A stretch of 64,000 bases of DNA from Muribaculum sp. (GCA_009775095.1 VSOZ01000009.1:1-64000); one strand, 5' to 3'; positions 17,271-27,379 are shown, counted from the stretch's first letter. Made by a program: numbers and translations. The notes: generated by a model not told the origin, from the letters alone.

Positions 17271-19892
17271 TTACAGCCCCAAAACCGAGCGCATCTTCTC
17301 GTAAGCACCGGCTATGCCGTCTTTGTTCTTGCCACCGGCCTGAGCAAATCCCGGCTGACCGCCGCCGCCACCTTGTATGAGTTTGGCAGCCTCTCTTACA
17401 GTCGATGATGCATTCATGCCCTCTTTAACAAGGTCCTCGGTAACCATGACTGTCAACAACGGTTTGCCGGACGGATCGAAAGTGGCTCCTATAAATACCG
17501 TATGCTCGGGGGATTGTGCACGGACACCGAATGCCACATTCTTCACCACTTCGGGCAAACGGAGGCCCTGAAGCTCCACAACCTTTATGCCGTGTACTTC
17601 ATATGCCTTGTCAAGCAACTCGCGGGTAAGATTGTTGACTCTCTCATTGAAATACTCTTCTGCCTGATGCTTGAGCTCGGCATTCTCCTCAATAGATTTT
17701 TTAAGAGCCTGAACAAGATTGGGAGTATTATTAAACATGGCTCCGATCTCGCGAAGTGTATCCTGCATCTCCTCGACCGCTTTTTCCACACGTTCGCCGG
17801 TAATAGCTTCGATACGCCTTATACCGGCGGCAATACTGCTTTCCGAAACAATTTTTATCATACCTATATTGCCGGTATTGCTTACGTGCGTACCGCCGCA
17901 CAGTTCAACAGAGGTACCGTAACGGATTACGCGCACCTCATCGCCGTACTTTTCACCGAACAGCGCCATAGCCCCCATTTCGCGGGCTTCATCGATAGGC
18001 ACATTACGGTGCTCGTCACGGGCTATAGCCATGCGCACCCTTTCATTGGCGATGTTCTCGACCTTGCGTATCTCCTCAGGAGTAAGCTTCTGGAAATGCG
18101 AGAAGTCGAATCGCAGCACATCGGGCGACACAAATGACCCGCGCTGCTCCACATGTGTGCCGAGCACCTCGCGCAAAGCCTCGTGAAGCAAGTGAGTGGC
18201 AGTGTGGTTGCATGATGTAGCCTGACGCGCCTTCTCGTCTATGACAGCCTCGAAAGTAGCGTTGACATCGGCGGGCATGCGCTTGGTAAGATGTACTCCT
18301 ACACCGTTTTCGCGTTTAGTATCATATATCTCGATAACTTCGTCGCCGTTTATGAGGCGGCCTCTGTCACCTACCTGTCCGCCCATCTCCGCATAGAAAG
18401 GAGTGGCTGACAATATTATCTGGTAGAATTCATTGTTTTTTTGTTTTACCTTACGGTAACGGAGTATGTTGACCGGAACCGAAGTATTGTCATATCCGAC
18501 AAACCCCTGCTCTCCGTCGCGAAGTATGACCCAGTCGCCTGTCTCAACGGCAGCGGCATTGCGTGCACGCGCTTTCTGTGCGGCCATTTCCTCATCAAAC
18601 TCCTTATGATCCAGAGTCATTCCGTTTTCTTTCAGAATAAGCTCCGTAAGGTCAAGAGGGAAGCCGTAAGTATCATAAAGCACAAACGCCTCCTTGCCCG
18701 ATATCTCGTTTTTACCATTGCTTTTCGCTGCGGCTATGGCATTGTCAAGAAGCCTTATACCGTTGTCAAGAGTGCGCAGGAAAGCGTCCTCCTCCTCTTT
18801 AATAACACGCATGATCAGCTCACGCTGCTTGGGGAGCTCGGGATAAGCCTCACCCATGCTCTCTATAAGTGTATCGAGAAGACGATACATAAACGCCTGT
18901 TTCTGCTCCAAAAAAGTGTAAGCATAGCGCACGGCACGACGCAATATGCGGCGTATCACATAACCGGCCTTGGCGTTGCCCGGCAACTGAGAGTCGGCTA
19001 TGGAAAAAGCGATTGTACGCACATGGTCGGCAATAACTCTCATGGCTATATCCACTTTGGGATCATCGCCGTAACGCTTTCCTGAGAGCTCGGCAATTTT
19101 ACCGATAAGCGGAGTAAACACGTCAGTATCGTAGTTGGAAGTCTTTCCCTGAAGGGCCATGCATAAACGTTCAAAGCCCATGCCGGTATCGATGACCTTT
19201 GCGGGGAGCGGTTCAAGCGAGCCGTCGGCCTTGCGGTTGTACTGCATGAAGACCAGATTCCATATCTCGATTACCTGCGGATGATCTTGATTCACAAGCT
19301 CACGACCGGGTGTCAAGGCCTTTTCCTCGTCAGAACGAAGGTCGATATGTATTTCCGAGCAAGGACCGCAAGGGCCGGTATCGCCCATCTCCCAGAAGTT
19401 ATCATGCTTGTTACCGTTTATAATATGGTCGGCGGGCAGATGCTTCTCCCATATGGCAGCCGCTTCGTCATCGCGGCCAAGACCTTCGGCCGGCGAACCT
19501 TCAAATACGGTGGCATAAAGGTTTTCAGGATTAAGTTTAAGCACGTCGACAAGATACTCCCAAGCCCAGTCAATGGCTTCTTTCTTGAAGTAATTGCCAA
19601 ACGACCAGTTGCCGAGCATCTCGAACATGGTGTGATGATATGTGTCCATACCCACCTCCTCAAGGTCGTTATGCTTTCCGCTCACGCGCAAGCACTTCTG
19701 CGAGTCAGCCACACGCTTGTACTTCGCCGCCGCATTACCGAGTATTATATCTTTAAACTGGTTCATACCGGCGTTGGTAAACATAAGCGTAGGATCATCT
19801 TTTATAACCATCGGTGCCGAGGGTACGATCTGGTGTCCTTTGTCACGGAAGAAGTCTTTGAAAGACTCACGTATCTCTTTAGCTGTGAGCAT
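17271..19892 (-). CDS. alaS: alanyl-tRNA synthetase
   Basis: An 873-residue class II synthetase from the ATG at 19892 (MLTAKEIRESFKDFF), the usual start; the frame is open further upstream but that part has no family similarity. Class II catalytic core at the N-terminus, then the editing domain with HxxxH (His563, His567) and Cys665/His669 in CGGTH, then the C-Ala domain. The glycine-rich QGGGGGQPGFAQAGG near the C-terminus is typical. It charges tRNA-Ala and removes mischarged Ser/Gly. It is divergent from the M23 gene with overlapping promoters. Confidence 0.98.
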   Translation of the reverse strand: MLTAKEIRESFKDFFRDKGHQIVPSAPMVIKDDPTLMFTNAGMNQFKDIILGNAAAKYKRVADSQKCLRVSGKHNDLEEVGMDTYHHTMFEMLGNWSFGNYFKKEAIDWAWEYLVDVLKLNPENLYATVFEGSPAEGLGRDDEAAAIWEKHLPADHIINGNKHDNFWEMGDTGPCGPCSEIHIDLRSDEEKALTPGRELVNQDHPQVIEIWNLVFMQYNRKADGSLEPLPAKVIDTGMGFERLCMALQGKTSNYDTDVFTPLIGKIAELSGKRYGDDPKVDIAMRVIADHVRTIAFSIADSQLPGNAKAGYVIRRILRRAVRYAYTFLEQKQAFMYRLLDTLIESMGEAYPELPKQRELIMRVIKEEEDAFLRTLDNGIRLLDNAIAAAKSNGKNEISGKEAFVLYDTYGFPLDLTELILKENGMTLDHKEFDEEMAAQKARARNAAAVETGDWVILRDGEQGFVGYDNTSVPVNILRYRKVKQKNNEFYQIILSATPFYAEMGGQVGDRGRLINGDEVIEIYDTKRENGVGVHLTKRMPADVNATFEAVIDEKARQATSCNHTATHLLHEALREVLGTHVEQRGSFVSPDVLRFDFSHFQKLTPEEIRKVENIANERVRMAIARDEHRNVPIDEAREMGAMALFGEKYGDEVRVIRYGTSVELCGGTHVSNTGNIGMIKIVSESSIAAGIRRIEAITGERVEKAVEEMQDTLREIGAMFNNTPNLVQALKKSIEENAELKHQAEEYFNERVNNLTRELLDKAYEVHGIKVVELQGLRLPEVVKNVAFGVRAQSPEHTVFIGATFDPSGKPLLTVMVTEDLVKEGMNASSTVREAAKLIQGGGGGQPGFAQAGGKNKDGIAGAYEKMRSVLGL

Positions 19893-19966
19893 TTTATTTA
19901 ATTTATTACTTAATTTGCAATAGGCCTGCGATTCAATGGACAATCACATTTGCCGTAAATAATTGT

Positions 19967-19999
19967 GCAAAATTAGCTTAATAATATTATTTTTGCAAA
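19967..19999 (-). promoter_or_regulatory. promoter of alaS
   Basis: Minus strand TTTG (19996-19999), exactly 20 bp, TAATTTTGC (19967-19975), a full Bacteroidetes promoter 75 bp before alaS. It overlaps the promoter of the divergent M23 gene. Confidence 0.8.
19988..19996 (+). promoter_or_regulatory. promoter -7 element of the M23-merR-glycerate kinase unit
   Basis: TATTTTTGC, a perfect TAnnTTTG match, 29 bp before the M23 start. A TTG at 19963-19965 lies 22 bp upstream, slightly wide for -33. The element overlaps the -33 box of alaS. Confidence 0.6.
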
Positions 20000-20025
20000 T
20001 AGAAGAAGATGCCAATCTCCACAAA

Positions 20026-20997
20026 ATGAGTAAAAAGGTCTTTTATCGATATAATCCGGCAACGGAAGAATATGAGCGCGTATACCCCTCCGGACGGCAA
20101 CGTCTGTGGATAATGCTGCGCAAGCTCTTTGCCGGTATTCTGGTCACGGCAATACTTTTTGTCATAATATATCTGCTTGTAGGCACGCCGCGAGAAACGG
20201 CTCTGCGCGACGAAAACGCGCAGCTGCGCACACAACTTGACATTCTTAACCGGCGCCTTGACGCCTCGCTTGAGGTAATGGCCGATATAGCGGCGCGCGA
20301 CGACAACTTCTATCGCGTCATCATGGGCACTCCGAGAGTGTCGACTTCGGAACGTTTCTACACCGCCAACAACGAACAGCGCTACAGCTATCTGAACTCG
20401 CTTCGCGACGCCGAGCTGATAAAGGACCTTACAATAAAGACCGACCTGCTTGACAGGCAGCTTTACGTACAGATCAAGTCATTTGACGAACTGCAGCAGC
20501 TTGCCCGCAACAATCGTGACCGTATCGACCATATTCCCTCGATTCAGCCTATTTCGAGTGAAAACATGAAGAAAATGGCTTCGGGTTACGGATACAGACG
20601 TGACCCCATATACGGTACCGGACGTTTTCACGAAGGTCTGGATTTTGCCGCCGACACAGGCACACCGGTCTACGCCACCGCCGACGGCAAGGTGGTTCAT
20701 GCCGGCTGGCAGAGCGGCTACGGCAACTTGGTTGAGATAGATCACGGCTACGGCTACGTGACGCGTTACGCCCATTTGAGCAAGTTTAAAGTAAAAGAGG
20801 GTGAAGAGGTAAAACGCGGCGACCTGATAGCCGAAACGGGCAATACAGGAAAATCCACCGGACCACACCTGCACTATGAGGTACGTTATCACAACTCCCC
20901 GCAGAATCCCATCAACTACTACTTCATGGACTTAACTCCCGAAGAGTATGACAACATGATAAGACAGGCCGAAAATGCCGGCCATGTCATGGACTGA
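20026..20997 (+). CDS. M23 (LytM-type) peptidase, membrane anchored
   Basis: A 323-residue protein from the ATG at 20026 (MSKKVFYRYNPATEEYERVY), the start usual for this Bacteroidales family; the frame upstream is not family-like. One membrane helix at about 34-52, a coiled-coil stretch at 56-95, and a C-terminal LytM domain. Zinc ligands and catalytic residues are intact (His202 and Asp206 in HEGLDFA, His281 and His283 in HLHYEV), so it should be an active peptidoglycan endopeptidase or a close relative, facing the periplasm. merR follows after 14 bp. Confidence 0.92.
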   Translation: MSKKVFYRYNPATEEYERVYPSGRQRLWIMLRKLFAGILVTAILFVIIYLLVGTPRETALRDENAQLRTQLDILNRRLDASLEVMADIAARDDNFYRVIMGTPRVSTSERFYTANNEQRYSYLNSLRDAELIKDLTIKTDLLDRQLYVQIKSFDELQQLARNNRDRIDHIPSIQPISSENMKKMASGYGYRRDPIYGTGRFHEGLDFAADTGTPVYATADGKVVHAGWQSGYGNLVEIDHGYGYVTRYAHLSKFKVKEGEEVKRGDLIAETGNTGKSTGPHLHYEVRYHNSPQNPINYYFMDLTPEEYDNMIRQAENAGHVMD

Positions 20998-21011
20998 CAC
21001 AATACACGACA

Positions 21012-21347
21012 ATGACCTCAACCGATAAAAAATATTACAAGATAAGAGAGGTGGCTGAAATAATAGGACTGCCGGCCTCTACCCTGCGTTTTTGGGAGAG
21101 CCGTTTCACCATAATCAAGCCAAAACGCAATGAACACGGCTCACGCTTCTATACAGCCGATGACATTGAGAAAATAAAAATGGTATACTTCCTTGTAAAA
21201 GAAAAAGGCCTTAAACTCGAAGCCGCAGAAGAGCAGATAAAGCACAATCATTCCGGAGTATCACGACACGCCGCCGCGGTAGAACGTCTAAAAGAGATCA
21301 GGGCCGAACTTTGCGGCATGCTCGAAGCCATGAACAGTCTGCGATAA
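21012..21347 (+). CDS. short MerR-family regulator
   Basis: A 111-residue protein with a complete MerR winged helix at about 8-75 (YKIREVAEIIGLPASTLRFW ... RFYTADDIEKIKMV) and a short C-terminal helix, but no effector-binding domain. The target is unknown. Its stop codon overlaps the start of the glycerate kinase gene (TAATG), and it follows the M23 peptidase by 14 bp, so all three are probably cotranscribed. Similar short MerR proteins after an M23 peptidase gene are common in Bacteroidetes, as far as I recall. Confidence 0.9.
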   Translation: MTSTDKKYYKIREVAEIIGLPASTLRFWESRFTIIKPKRNEHGSRFYTADDIEKIKMVYFLVKEKGLKLEAAEEQIKHNHSGVSRHAAAVERLKEIRAELCGMLEAMNSLR

Positions 21348-22411
21348 TGAAAATTATAATATGTCCCGACTCATTCAAAGGCTCACTGACAGCCGTTGAG
21401 GCAGCCGAAGCCATAAATGAAGGCATACATTCGGTATGCTCCGGCTGCAACACGATAATGCGTCCGTTAGCCGACGGTGGGGAGGGAACATCCGCCACAA
21501 TAGCATCAATAAACGAAGCGGCATCCATAAGCGTAGAAACATTCAACGCCATAGGCGACAAAATAACCGCTACATACTACACAAGCTATATTAACGGTAA
21601 GAAAACTGCCCTGATGGATGTCGCGGCGGCAAGCGGCCTCACGCTGATATCGCCGCAAAAGCGCGACATAATGAGCGCCACATCATTCGGTACGGGAGTA
21701 ATGCTCAAAGACGCGTTTGACAAAGGATGCCGCAACTTTATAATAGGACTTGGCGGCAGTGCTACATGCGATGCCGGCACAGGCATAATGAAAGCCTTGT
21801 GTCAAGACTTTGACTACATAGCATCACATATAGACGTGACTGTATTGTGTGATGTGGACAACCCTCTTTTCGGACCCGATGGTGCCGCATACACGTTTGC
21901 TCCGCAAAAGGGAGCCTCGCCGCAACAGGTAGTCGCTCTTGACAACTTCCTGAAGCAATGGCATCGGGAGACGATAAATAAAACCGGCAGGAACGTAGCC
22001 ATAGCTCCGGGAGCCGGAGCTGCAGGAGGCATAGGAGCCATGTTTATGGCTTATTTCAATACAAAAGCCGTATCGGGCATAGAAGCCGTACTCGACTTGT
22101 ATGGCTTCAATAAAGAGGTATCCGATGCCGATCTGGTCATAACCGGAGAGGGCCGCATAGACTCCCAGACTATGCATGGCAAGACATGCATGGGCGTACT
22201 TCGACGATGCAACAAATACAATGTGCCGATAATAGCATTGGGCGGATCTGTAGAATACAACGACAAGTTAGAAAAAGCCGGCTTTACAGCCATCTTCTCC
22301 ATTTTACCGTCAGCAATGACTCTCCGACAGGCCATGACACCCTCGACGGCAAAACAAAATCTTACAGAAACGACAAGACAGATAATGAAAATCGTCAGAA
22401 GTCGATTGTAA
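21347..22411 (+). CDS. glycerate kinase (GlxK/GarK type)
   Basis: A 354-residue type 2 glycerate kinase from the ATG at 21347 (MKIIICPDSFKGSLTAVEAA), the classical N-terminus. The segments RPLADGGEGT, GLGGSATCDAGTGI and PGAGAAGGIG are family hallmarks for substrate and ATP binding. It phosphorylates D-glycerate to 2- or 3-phosphoglycerate, feeding glycolysis. The start overlaps the merR stop. The 3' end overlaps the convergent TonB-dependent receptor gene by 17 bp. Confidence 0.95.
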   Translation: MKIIICPDSFKGSLTAVEAAEAINEGIHSVCSGCNTIMRPLADGGEGTSATIASINEAASISVETFNAIGDKITATYYTSYINGKKTALMDVAAASGLTLISPQKRDIMSATSFGTGVMLKDAFDKGCRNFIIGLGGSATCDAGTGIMKALCQDFDYIASHIDVTVLCDVDNPLFGPDGAAYTFAPQKGASPQQVVALDNFLKQWHRETINKTGRNVAIAPGAGAAGGIGAMFMAYFNTKAVSGIEAVLDLYGFNKEVSDADLVITGEGRIDSQTMHGKTCMGVLRRCNKYNVPIIALGGSVEYNDKLEKAGFTAIFSILPSAMTLRQAMTPSTAKQNLTETTRQIMKIVRSRL

Positions 22412-24782
22412 GACGTACATTAAATTGCCTGCGTGTAAGGTAATTCGGCACGGCATATCCTATGCCGGAAGTATCGGTCACCCAATAATAGTTGCTTACG
22501 TTCGATATATCCAACAGGTTAAAGCATTCCACACCAAGCCACACAGACTTTATACAGCGCCATACTCCCGACCGATATTCGCCCTCTTTAAGCGGAGACA
22601 GCAAAGCATATGACAGCCCGACATCAATACGCTTATAAGCCGGCGCACGGAAATATCCTTTGTCACGTGACATATACGGATATGCTACCGGCAATCCGTC
22701 GGAAAACACTCCGCGCAAATTAAATTTCAGTTTAGGCAAACGCGGGAAATAATCGGTAAAAAACATGGCAAAACCGTAGCGTCGATCGTTGGGCCGCGGC
22801 ACCTTGACACCGTTCAAAGTCTCCTGTGATTTCATCAATGATGCGCTTATCCAAGAGTCGCTACCGGGGACAAACTCACCGAACAGTTTCAAGTCAATGC
22901 CGGCCGTATATCCGTCGGCTCCGTTATAACCGGCATAAATAACTTTAAGATTGTCCACTTCATAAGGTATAATTCTTGACAACGCCTTGTAATAGGCTTC
23001 GCCCGAAAAACGGAAAGGGCGGCCAAACGCGCTGAAAGTGTAGTCTGTGCCAAAAATAAATTGAAGGCTACGTTGCGACTTAATGTCGCGGTTCAACTCC
23101 ACCACTCCATCTACGGGAAATTTCACCTCCTTATAAAACGGAGCCTGACAGTATAAGCCGGCAGAAACACGGAAAGCGAAATGGCGGTTGGCCTCCGGTA
23201 CGAAACCGACACTTACACGCGGACTTACGGTCCACTCCTTGTTAAAGTTCCAGTATCCGGCCCGTATTCCAGCATTCAGCCACCAATGTCCGGCTGAAGA
23301 GGTCAACCTTACGGCATCCTGAATAAACAGACTCAACCTGCTGCTCTCCAAATTCTGCGACGAAAGCAGGAAATGTGACATATCAATACCTCGGTCTGTC
23401 CTTTGGAGTACATATCCGGCAGAATCAATCATAACCCACTCGCGCGACCGGTCACGTACATTTTCGCGATTAAATATAGCTCCGTATGAAAGATTATTGG
23501 CCCCCAAAGCCATATTGCCACGCACTCCGGCTGAAAAAACCGAAGCCTTAATACGATTGCGCGCATGCTCCCGAGAACGGCCTATCCCAATAGCGCCATC
23601 ATTAATATCATTATCATACACACCGGCCTCATTGAGCCAATATTCGCCCGTTATGTCATAACTCACAAGTTCATCGGTCAGGTATCCCGATGCCAGAATT
23701 GTATAGTCGGTATTACGCGACGGCTGATAACGGAGCGTGACGGCACCGAGCCATGTATCGAATCGGTCCTTTTCACGCCCGTCAAAGTACACGGTAAAAC
23801 GCTTTGTATTATCGACGGTACCGAAATCCGTACTACGATTTTCGGGAACAAATCCATACTTGTTTATCGAAACATCGCCCAAGAAAGCCAACTTCCAATG
23901 CGAATTCAATTTAAGATTAAGATTGGTCTGATAGTCAAAAAAGTCAGGGTCATACTCACCTTTTGTATCCAGCCCGCCAAGCAATGAATTGTTGCGTTTA
24001 TACCTCACGCCATGCAACTGCGAGAAGCGGTCGGAACTTTGTCCGAAAGACAGGCCTCCGCCCATAAGACTGATATCGACCGACGCCTCCAGCCTTTCGG
24101 GACGCCGATAGGTAATGTCAAGGACCGACGACATACGGTCGCCGTACTCCGCAGGAAATCCTCCCGCAGAAAACTCCACCGCTCCCACCATGTCGGGATT
24201 TATGATACTCAAGCCCTCCTGCTGTCCGGCATTTACCATCATCGGCCTGCGGACCTCTATGCCGTTGATGTATATGGCGTTTTCGTCATAAGAGCCTCCG
24301 CGCACCGAGTAGGCCGACGAAAGTTCGTTAGCACCACTGACGCCGGCCATAGTCATAACCATCGACTCAACGCTACCGCCCGATACATCGGGAGAAAATC
24401 TGTAAGCCGCAGCATTGATACGCTGCATATTGCCCGTCTGCTTTCTATACTCCGTTATGTTCACCTCTTTAAGCCGGCGTTTGTCAAGCCTCATACGTAC
24501 GTTCATCGTGATATCGCCGGCTGCATCTACAAACATACGTGTAACCTCACGATAGCCCACACATGAATATATCAAGCGTATGGTATCGCATGGGGCCAGC
24601 GAAAGGCTATAACGGCCGTCGCGATCAGTCATGGTGCCCTTGGCGGTACCGGCCACACGAACAGTCACAAACTCCACCGGTTTCTTATCGGAATCCGTGA
24701 CCCGACCGCGTATATTTACATCAGCGGCGACATATAAAGCGGATAAAACGGCTATAATCGTAATAAAACAATGCTTTAACAT
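22395..24782 (-). CDS. TonB-dependent receptor with carboxypeptidase-regulatory-like domain
   Basis: A 795-residue outer-membrane receptor. Signal peptide 1-21 (ending LYVAA), a beta-sandwich CarboxypepD_reg-like domain at about 23-108, plug domain at about 110-230 (SSAYSVRGGSYDENAIYING) and a 22-strand barrel to the C-terminus, which ends in Phe. It lacks the length of SusC proteins (about 1000) and there is no SusD gene beside it, so glycan uptake of the Sus type is not indicated; peptide, metal or cofactor uptake is as likely. It is divergent from ugd. Ligand unknown. Confidence 0.93.
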   Translation of the reverse strand: MLKHCFITIIAVLSALYVAADVNIRGRVTDSDKKPVEFVTVRVAGTAKGTMTDRDGRYSLSLAPCDTIRLIYSCVGYREVTRMFVDAAGDITMNVRMRLDKRRLKEVNITEYRKQTGNMQRINAAAYRFSPDVSGGSVESMVMTMAGVSGANELSSAYSVRGGSYDENAIYINGIEVRRPMMVNAGQQEGLSIINPDMVGAVEFSAGGFPAEYGDRMSSVLDITYRRPERLEASVDISLMGGGLSFGQSSDRFSQLHGVRYKRNNSLLGGLDTKGEYDPDFFDYQTNLNLKLNSHWKLAFLGDVSINKYGFVPENRSTDFGTVDNTKRFTVYFDGREKDRFDTWLGAVTLRYQPSRNTDYTILASGYLTDELVSYDITGEYWLNEAGVYDNDINDGAIGIGRSREHARNRIKASVFSAGVRGNMALGANNLSYGAIFNRENVRDRSREWVMIDSAGYVLQRTDRGIDMSHFLLSSQNLESSRLSLFIQDAVRLTSSAGHWWLNAGIRAGYWNFNKEWTVSPRVSVGFVPEANRHFAFRVSAGLYCQAPFYKEVKFPVDGVVELNRDIKSQRSLQFIFGTDYTFSAFGRPFRFSGEAYYKALSRIIPYEVDNLKVIYAGYNGADGYTAGIDLKLFGEFVPGSDSWISASLMKSQETLNGVKVPRPNDRRYGFAMFFTDYFPRLPKLKFNLRGVFSDGLPVAYPYMSRDKGYFRAPAYKRIDVGLSYALLSPLKEGEYRSGVWRCIKSVWLGVECFNLLDISNVSNYYWVTDTSGIGYAVPNYLTRRQFNVRLTIDF

Positions 24783-24882
24783 GAGAGTTAAAAATCCATA
24801 TACATTACATATTTTTTAACGACATTTTTCCTTACAAATTATACTTACACGACATTTTATGTAAGGACGTTATTAATTTTGC

Positions 24883-24891
24883 TAAATTTGC
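24883..24891 (+). promoter_or_regulatory. promoter -7 element of ugd
   Basis: TAAATTTGC, a perfect TAnnTTTG match, 19 bp before the ugd start in the divergent gap to the receptor gene. No clear -33 box. Confidence 0.6.
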
Positions 24892-24910
24892 GTCATAAAA
24901 ACGTATACTG

Positions 24911-26221
24911 ATGAAAATTGCAATTGTAGGAACAGGTTATGTGGGCCTTGTGTCAGGAGCATGTTTTGCCGAAGTCGGCATAGATGTGACATGTGTCGAT
25001 ATAGACATCCGCAAAATCGACAATCTGAAAAACGGCATAATTCCGATATACGAGCCGGGGCTCGATGACCTTGTGTCAAGAAATGTCAAGGAGGGCCGAC
25101 TGCATTTCACTACCGACCTCACTTCATGTCTGGACGATGTCGAGGTTGTGTTCAGCGCCGTAGGTACCCCTCCCGACGAGGACGGCTCGGCCGACCTGCG
25201 CTATGTAAAGGAAGTGGCTCGCACATTCGGTCGCAACATCAACAAATACACTATATTAGTCACAAAAAGCACCGTGCCCGTAGGCACCGCGACAAAAATA
25301 AAAGAGATCATCGATGAAGAGCTCAAAGCCCGCGGAGTAGATGTGCCATATGAAGTGGCATCCAATCCCGAGTTTCTAAAAGAGGGAGCGGCCATAAAGG
25401 ACTTCATGTCGCCCGACCGGGTTGTCATAGGCATAGAGAGCGACCGCGCCCGCAAAGTGATGGAGAGACTTTACCGACCGTTTCTACTGAATAATTTCAG
25501 AGTGATATTCATGGACATAGCGTCGGCAGAGATGACCAAATATGCAGCCAACTCAATGCTCGCCACACGCATATCGTTTATGAACGACATAGCAAATCTC
25601 TGCGAGCTGGTGGGCGCCGATGTAAACATGGTGCGCAAAGGCATAGGCACGGATGCGCGAATAGGCAACAAGTTTCTATATGCAGGCTGCGGATACGGCG
25701 GCTCCTGTTTCCCGAAAGATGTGAAAGCCCTTATAAGCACAGGCCGCGAAAACGGCTACCGTATGCGTATAATCGAGGCGGTCGAGGAAGTAAACAACGC
25801 GCAGAAGAGCATCGTGCTCCGCAAGCTGAAAAACACTCTCGGCACATTAAAAGGCAAACGCATAGCCATGTGGGGACTCGCTTTTAAGCCAGAGACCGAC
25901 GACATGCGCGAGGCCCCGTCGCTTGTCGTGATCGACGGACTTCTCAAAGAGGGCGCGGAGGTGACGGTATACGACCCGGTGAGCATGGATGAATGTCGCC
26001 ATAGACTCGGCGATTCGGTAAAATACGCCCGTGACATGTATGAGGCTGTAATAGACGCCAACGCCATAGCACTGATGACCGAATGGAAGCAATTCAGAGT
26101 GCCTTCATGGAGCATAATAAAACGTGTGATGCGCGGCAACTCCGTGATCGACGGACGTAACATATACGACTCCGCGGAACTTGCCGAAGAGGGCTTCGAA
26201 TACCACTGCATCGGCAAATAG
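24911..26221 (+). CDS. ugd: UDP-glucose 6-dehydrogenase
   Basis: A 436-residue UDP-glucose/GDP-mannose dehydrogenase family enzyme. N-terminal NAD-binding motif GTGYVGLVSG (7-16), substrate region EFLKEGAA, catalytic Cys266 in GYGGSCFPKD and the C-terminal domain with WGLAFKPETDDMREAPS. It oxidises UDP-glucose to UDP-glucuronate with two NAD+, a precursor of capsule and other surface glycans. The Phe-Leu-Lys-Glu-Gly region fits UDP-glucose. It stands alone between two divergent or separate units, with its own promoter. Confidence 0.96.
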   Translation: MKIAIVGTGYVGLVSGACFAEVGIDVTCVDIDIRKIDNLKNGIIPIYEPGLDDLVSRNVKEGRLHFTTDLTSCLDDVEVVFSAVGTPPDEDGSADLRYVKEVARTFGRNINKYTILVTKSTVPVGTATKIKEIIDEELKARGVDVPYEVASNPEFLKEGAAIKDFMSPDRVVIGIESDRARKVMERLYRPFLLNNFRVIFMDIASAEMTKYAANSMLATRISFMNDIANLCELVGADVNMVRKGIGTDARIGNKFLYAGCGYGGSCFPKDVKALISTGRENGYRMRIIEAVEEVNNAQKSIVLRKLKNTLGTLKGKRIAMWGLAFKPETDDMREAPSLVVIDGLLKEGAEVTVYDPVSMDECRHRLGDSVKYARDMYEAVIDANAIALMTEWKQFRVPSWSIIKRVMRGNSVIDGRNIYDSAELAEEGFEYHCIGK

Positions 26222-26293
26222 CTCTGTAATTATAATGCTACGAATTAAAAAAACATCGATTTAGCACAACGGAGTTTATTTTATATGGGAAAG

Positions 26294-26325
26294 TTGCGTA
26301 ATTTATTGGCATTACGTATATTTGC
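26294..26325 (+). promoter_or_regulatory. promoter of the endonuclease-lipoprotein pair
   Basis: TTG (26294-26296), exactly 20 bp, TATATTTGC (26317-26325). A full match to the Bacteroidetes pattern, 43 bp before the start codon. Confidence 0.78.
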
Positions 26326-26368
26326 ATAAAAGCATTTGACTCATTCACAAAAATAACACCTTAATCCT

Positions 26369-27379
26369 ATGAAGTCAGAGAGGATAACTCTGTTGATACT
26401 GTCGGTATTTATGGGCGCTTCTGTAAGCCATGCCGACGATATAGACGACTACGCTATAGGTCGCAAGGGGGAAGCACTGAAAACAACCATACAAAAGCAC
26501 TACACCCCGACGCGTCTTATTGAGAGTAATATCGTATATGAGACAGTAGCGAAAGTAAACGGTAACATCGACCGCTTTACAGGATTGACAACGGATGCTG
26601 AAACGAGCCACACAACGGTAGGAGCCGCGCTGCATCCCGATTGGCTCAAGATGTGGCCCGAGAAGAAAGATGCTGTATCGCATGACATACACAATCTCGG
26701 ATTAACCGACAAAAACGTGGCGACAGACAGAGCTACGCGTCCGCTCGGAGATGTGACGGAAGTCAGCATACAAGGCGACGGCTGGGCCATAGGCTACGCT
26801 CCTTACGGCGAAAATGACAGAATGGAATGTTTTGAGCCTGCCGCTAAATACAAAGGTGATTTTGCCCGCATCATGTTTTACATGGCTACGATATATCCGG
26901 CCACATTATGGTATGACTGGGGCAATATCGTATTTGAGACAAACATATATCCCACTTTAAGAAAAGAAGCGGCCACGACATATATGAAATGGCACAGAGA
27001 GGATCCGGTGGATGAACAAGAACGCATACTTAATGACAAAATCGAGAATATTCAGGGCAACCGCAATCCGTTTATCGATCATCCGGAACTTGCCGAATAC
27101 CTTTGGGGCGATAAAAAAGATGTACCATACCGTACAGAAACTCCCGCAGATCCCGACAATCCGGACCGCCCCAAAACACCGCTTCATGGAGTCTATAAAC
27201 TAAGCGACGACCATATAGATTTATACTCACCCTATGTAAGCGCAGAAGCACGGTGGACTGTAGACGGCAAAAGCGCGTCAGGTACATTGAGTACGCATAC
27301 ACTCGGCATCGGAATACACGAACTGCGCTACACCACCGACAATGAAAAAGGTAAACTTTTAATAACCATAGAACCATGA
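26369..27379 (+). CDS. exported, divergent endonuclease I family protein
   Basis: A 336-residue protein with a signal peptide (1-22, ending VSHA). The family is shown by KGDFARIMFYMATIYP (162-177), WHREDPVDEQERILND (208-223) and QGNRNPFIDHPELAEYLW (229-246), all hallmarks of EndA/endonuclease I nucleases. The central active-site stretch is altered: DLHHL is DIHNL (106-110), and the usual R-E-H-x-x-P is ALHPDW (87-92), so the glutamate beside the first histidine is missing. Activity is therefore uncertain. Residues 265-336 form an added Ig-like domain. The next gene, a lipoprotein, overlaps by 4 bp. Confidence 0.8.
   Translation: MKSERITLLILSVFMGASVSHADDIDDYAIGRKGEALKTTIQKHYTPTRLIESNIVYETVAKVNGNIDRFTGLTTDAETSHTTVGAALHPDWLKMWPEKKDAVSHDIHNLGLTDKNVATDRATRPLGDVTEVSIQGDGWAIGYAPYGENDRMECFEPAAKYKGDFARIMFYMATIYPATLWYDWGNIVFETNIYPTLRKEAATTYMKWHREDPVDEQERILNDKIENIQGNRNPFIDHPELAEYLWGDKKDVPYRTETPADPDNPDRPKTPLHGVYKLSDDHIDLYSPYVSAEARWTVDGKSASGTLSTHTLGIGIHELRYTTDNEKGKLLITIEP

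Noticed and set aside
22395..24782. SusC-type glycan receptor of a polysaccharide utilisation locus
   Set aside because: The protein is only 795 residues long and no SusD, glycoside hydrolase or sensor gene is next to it.
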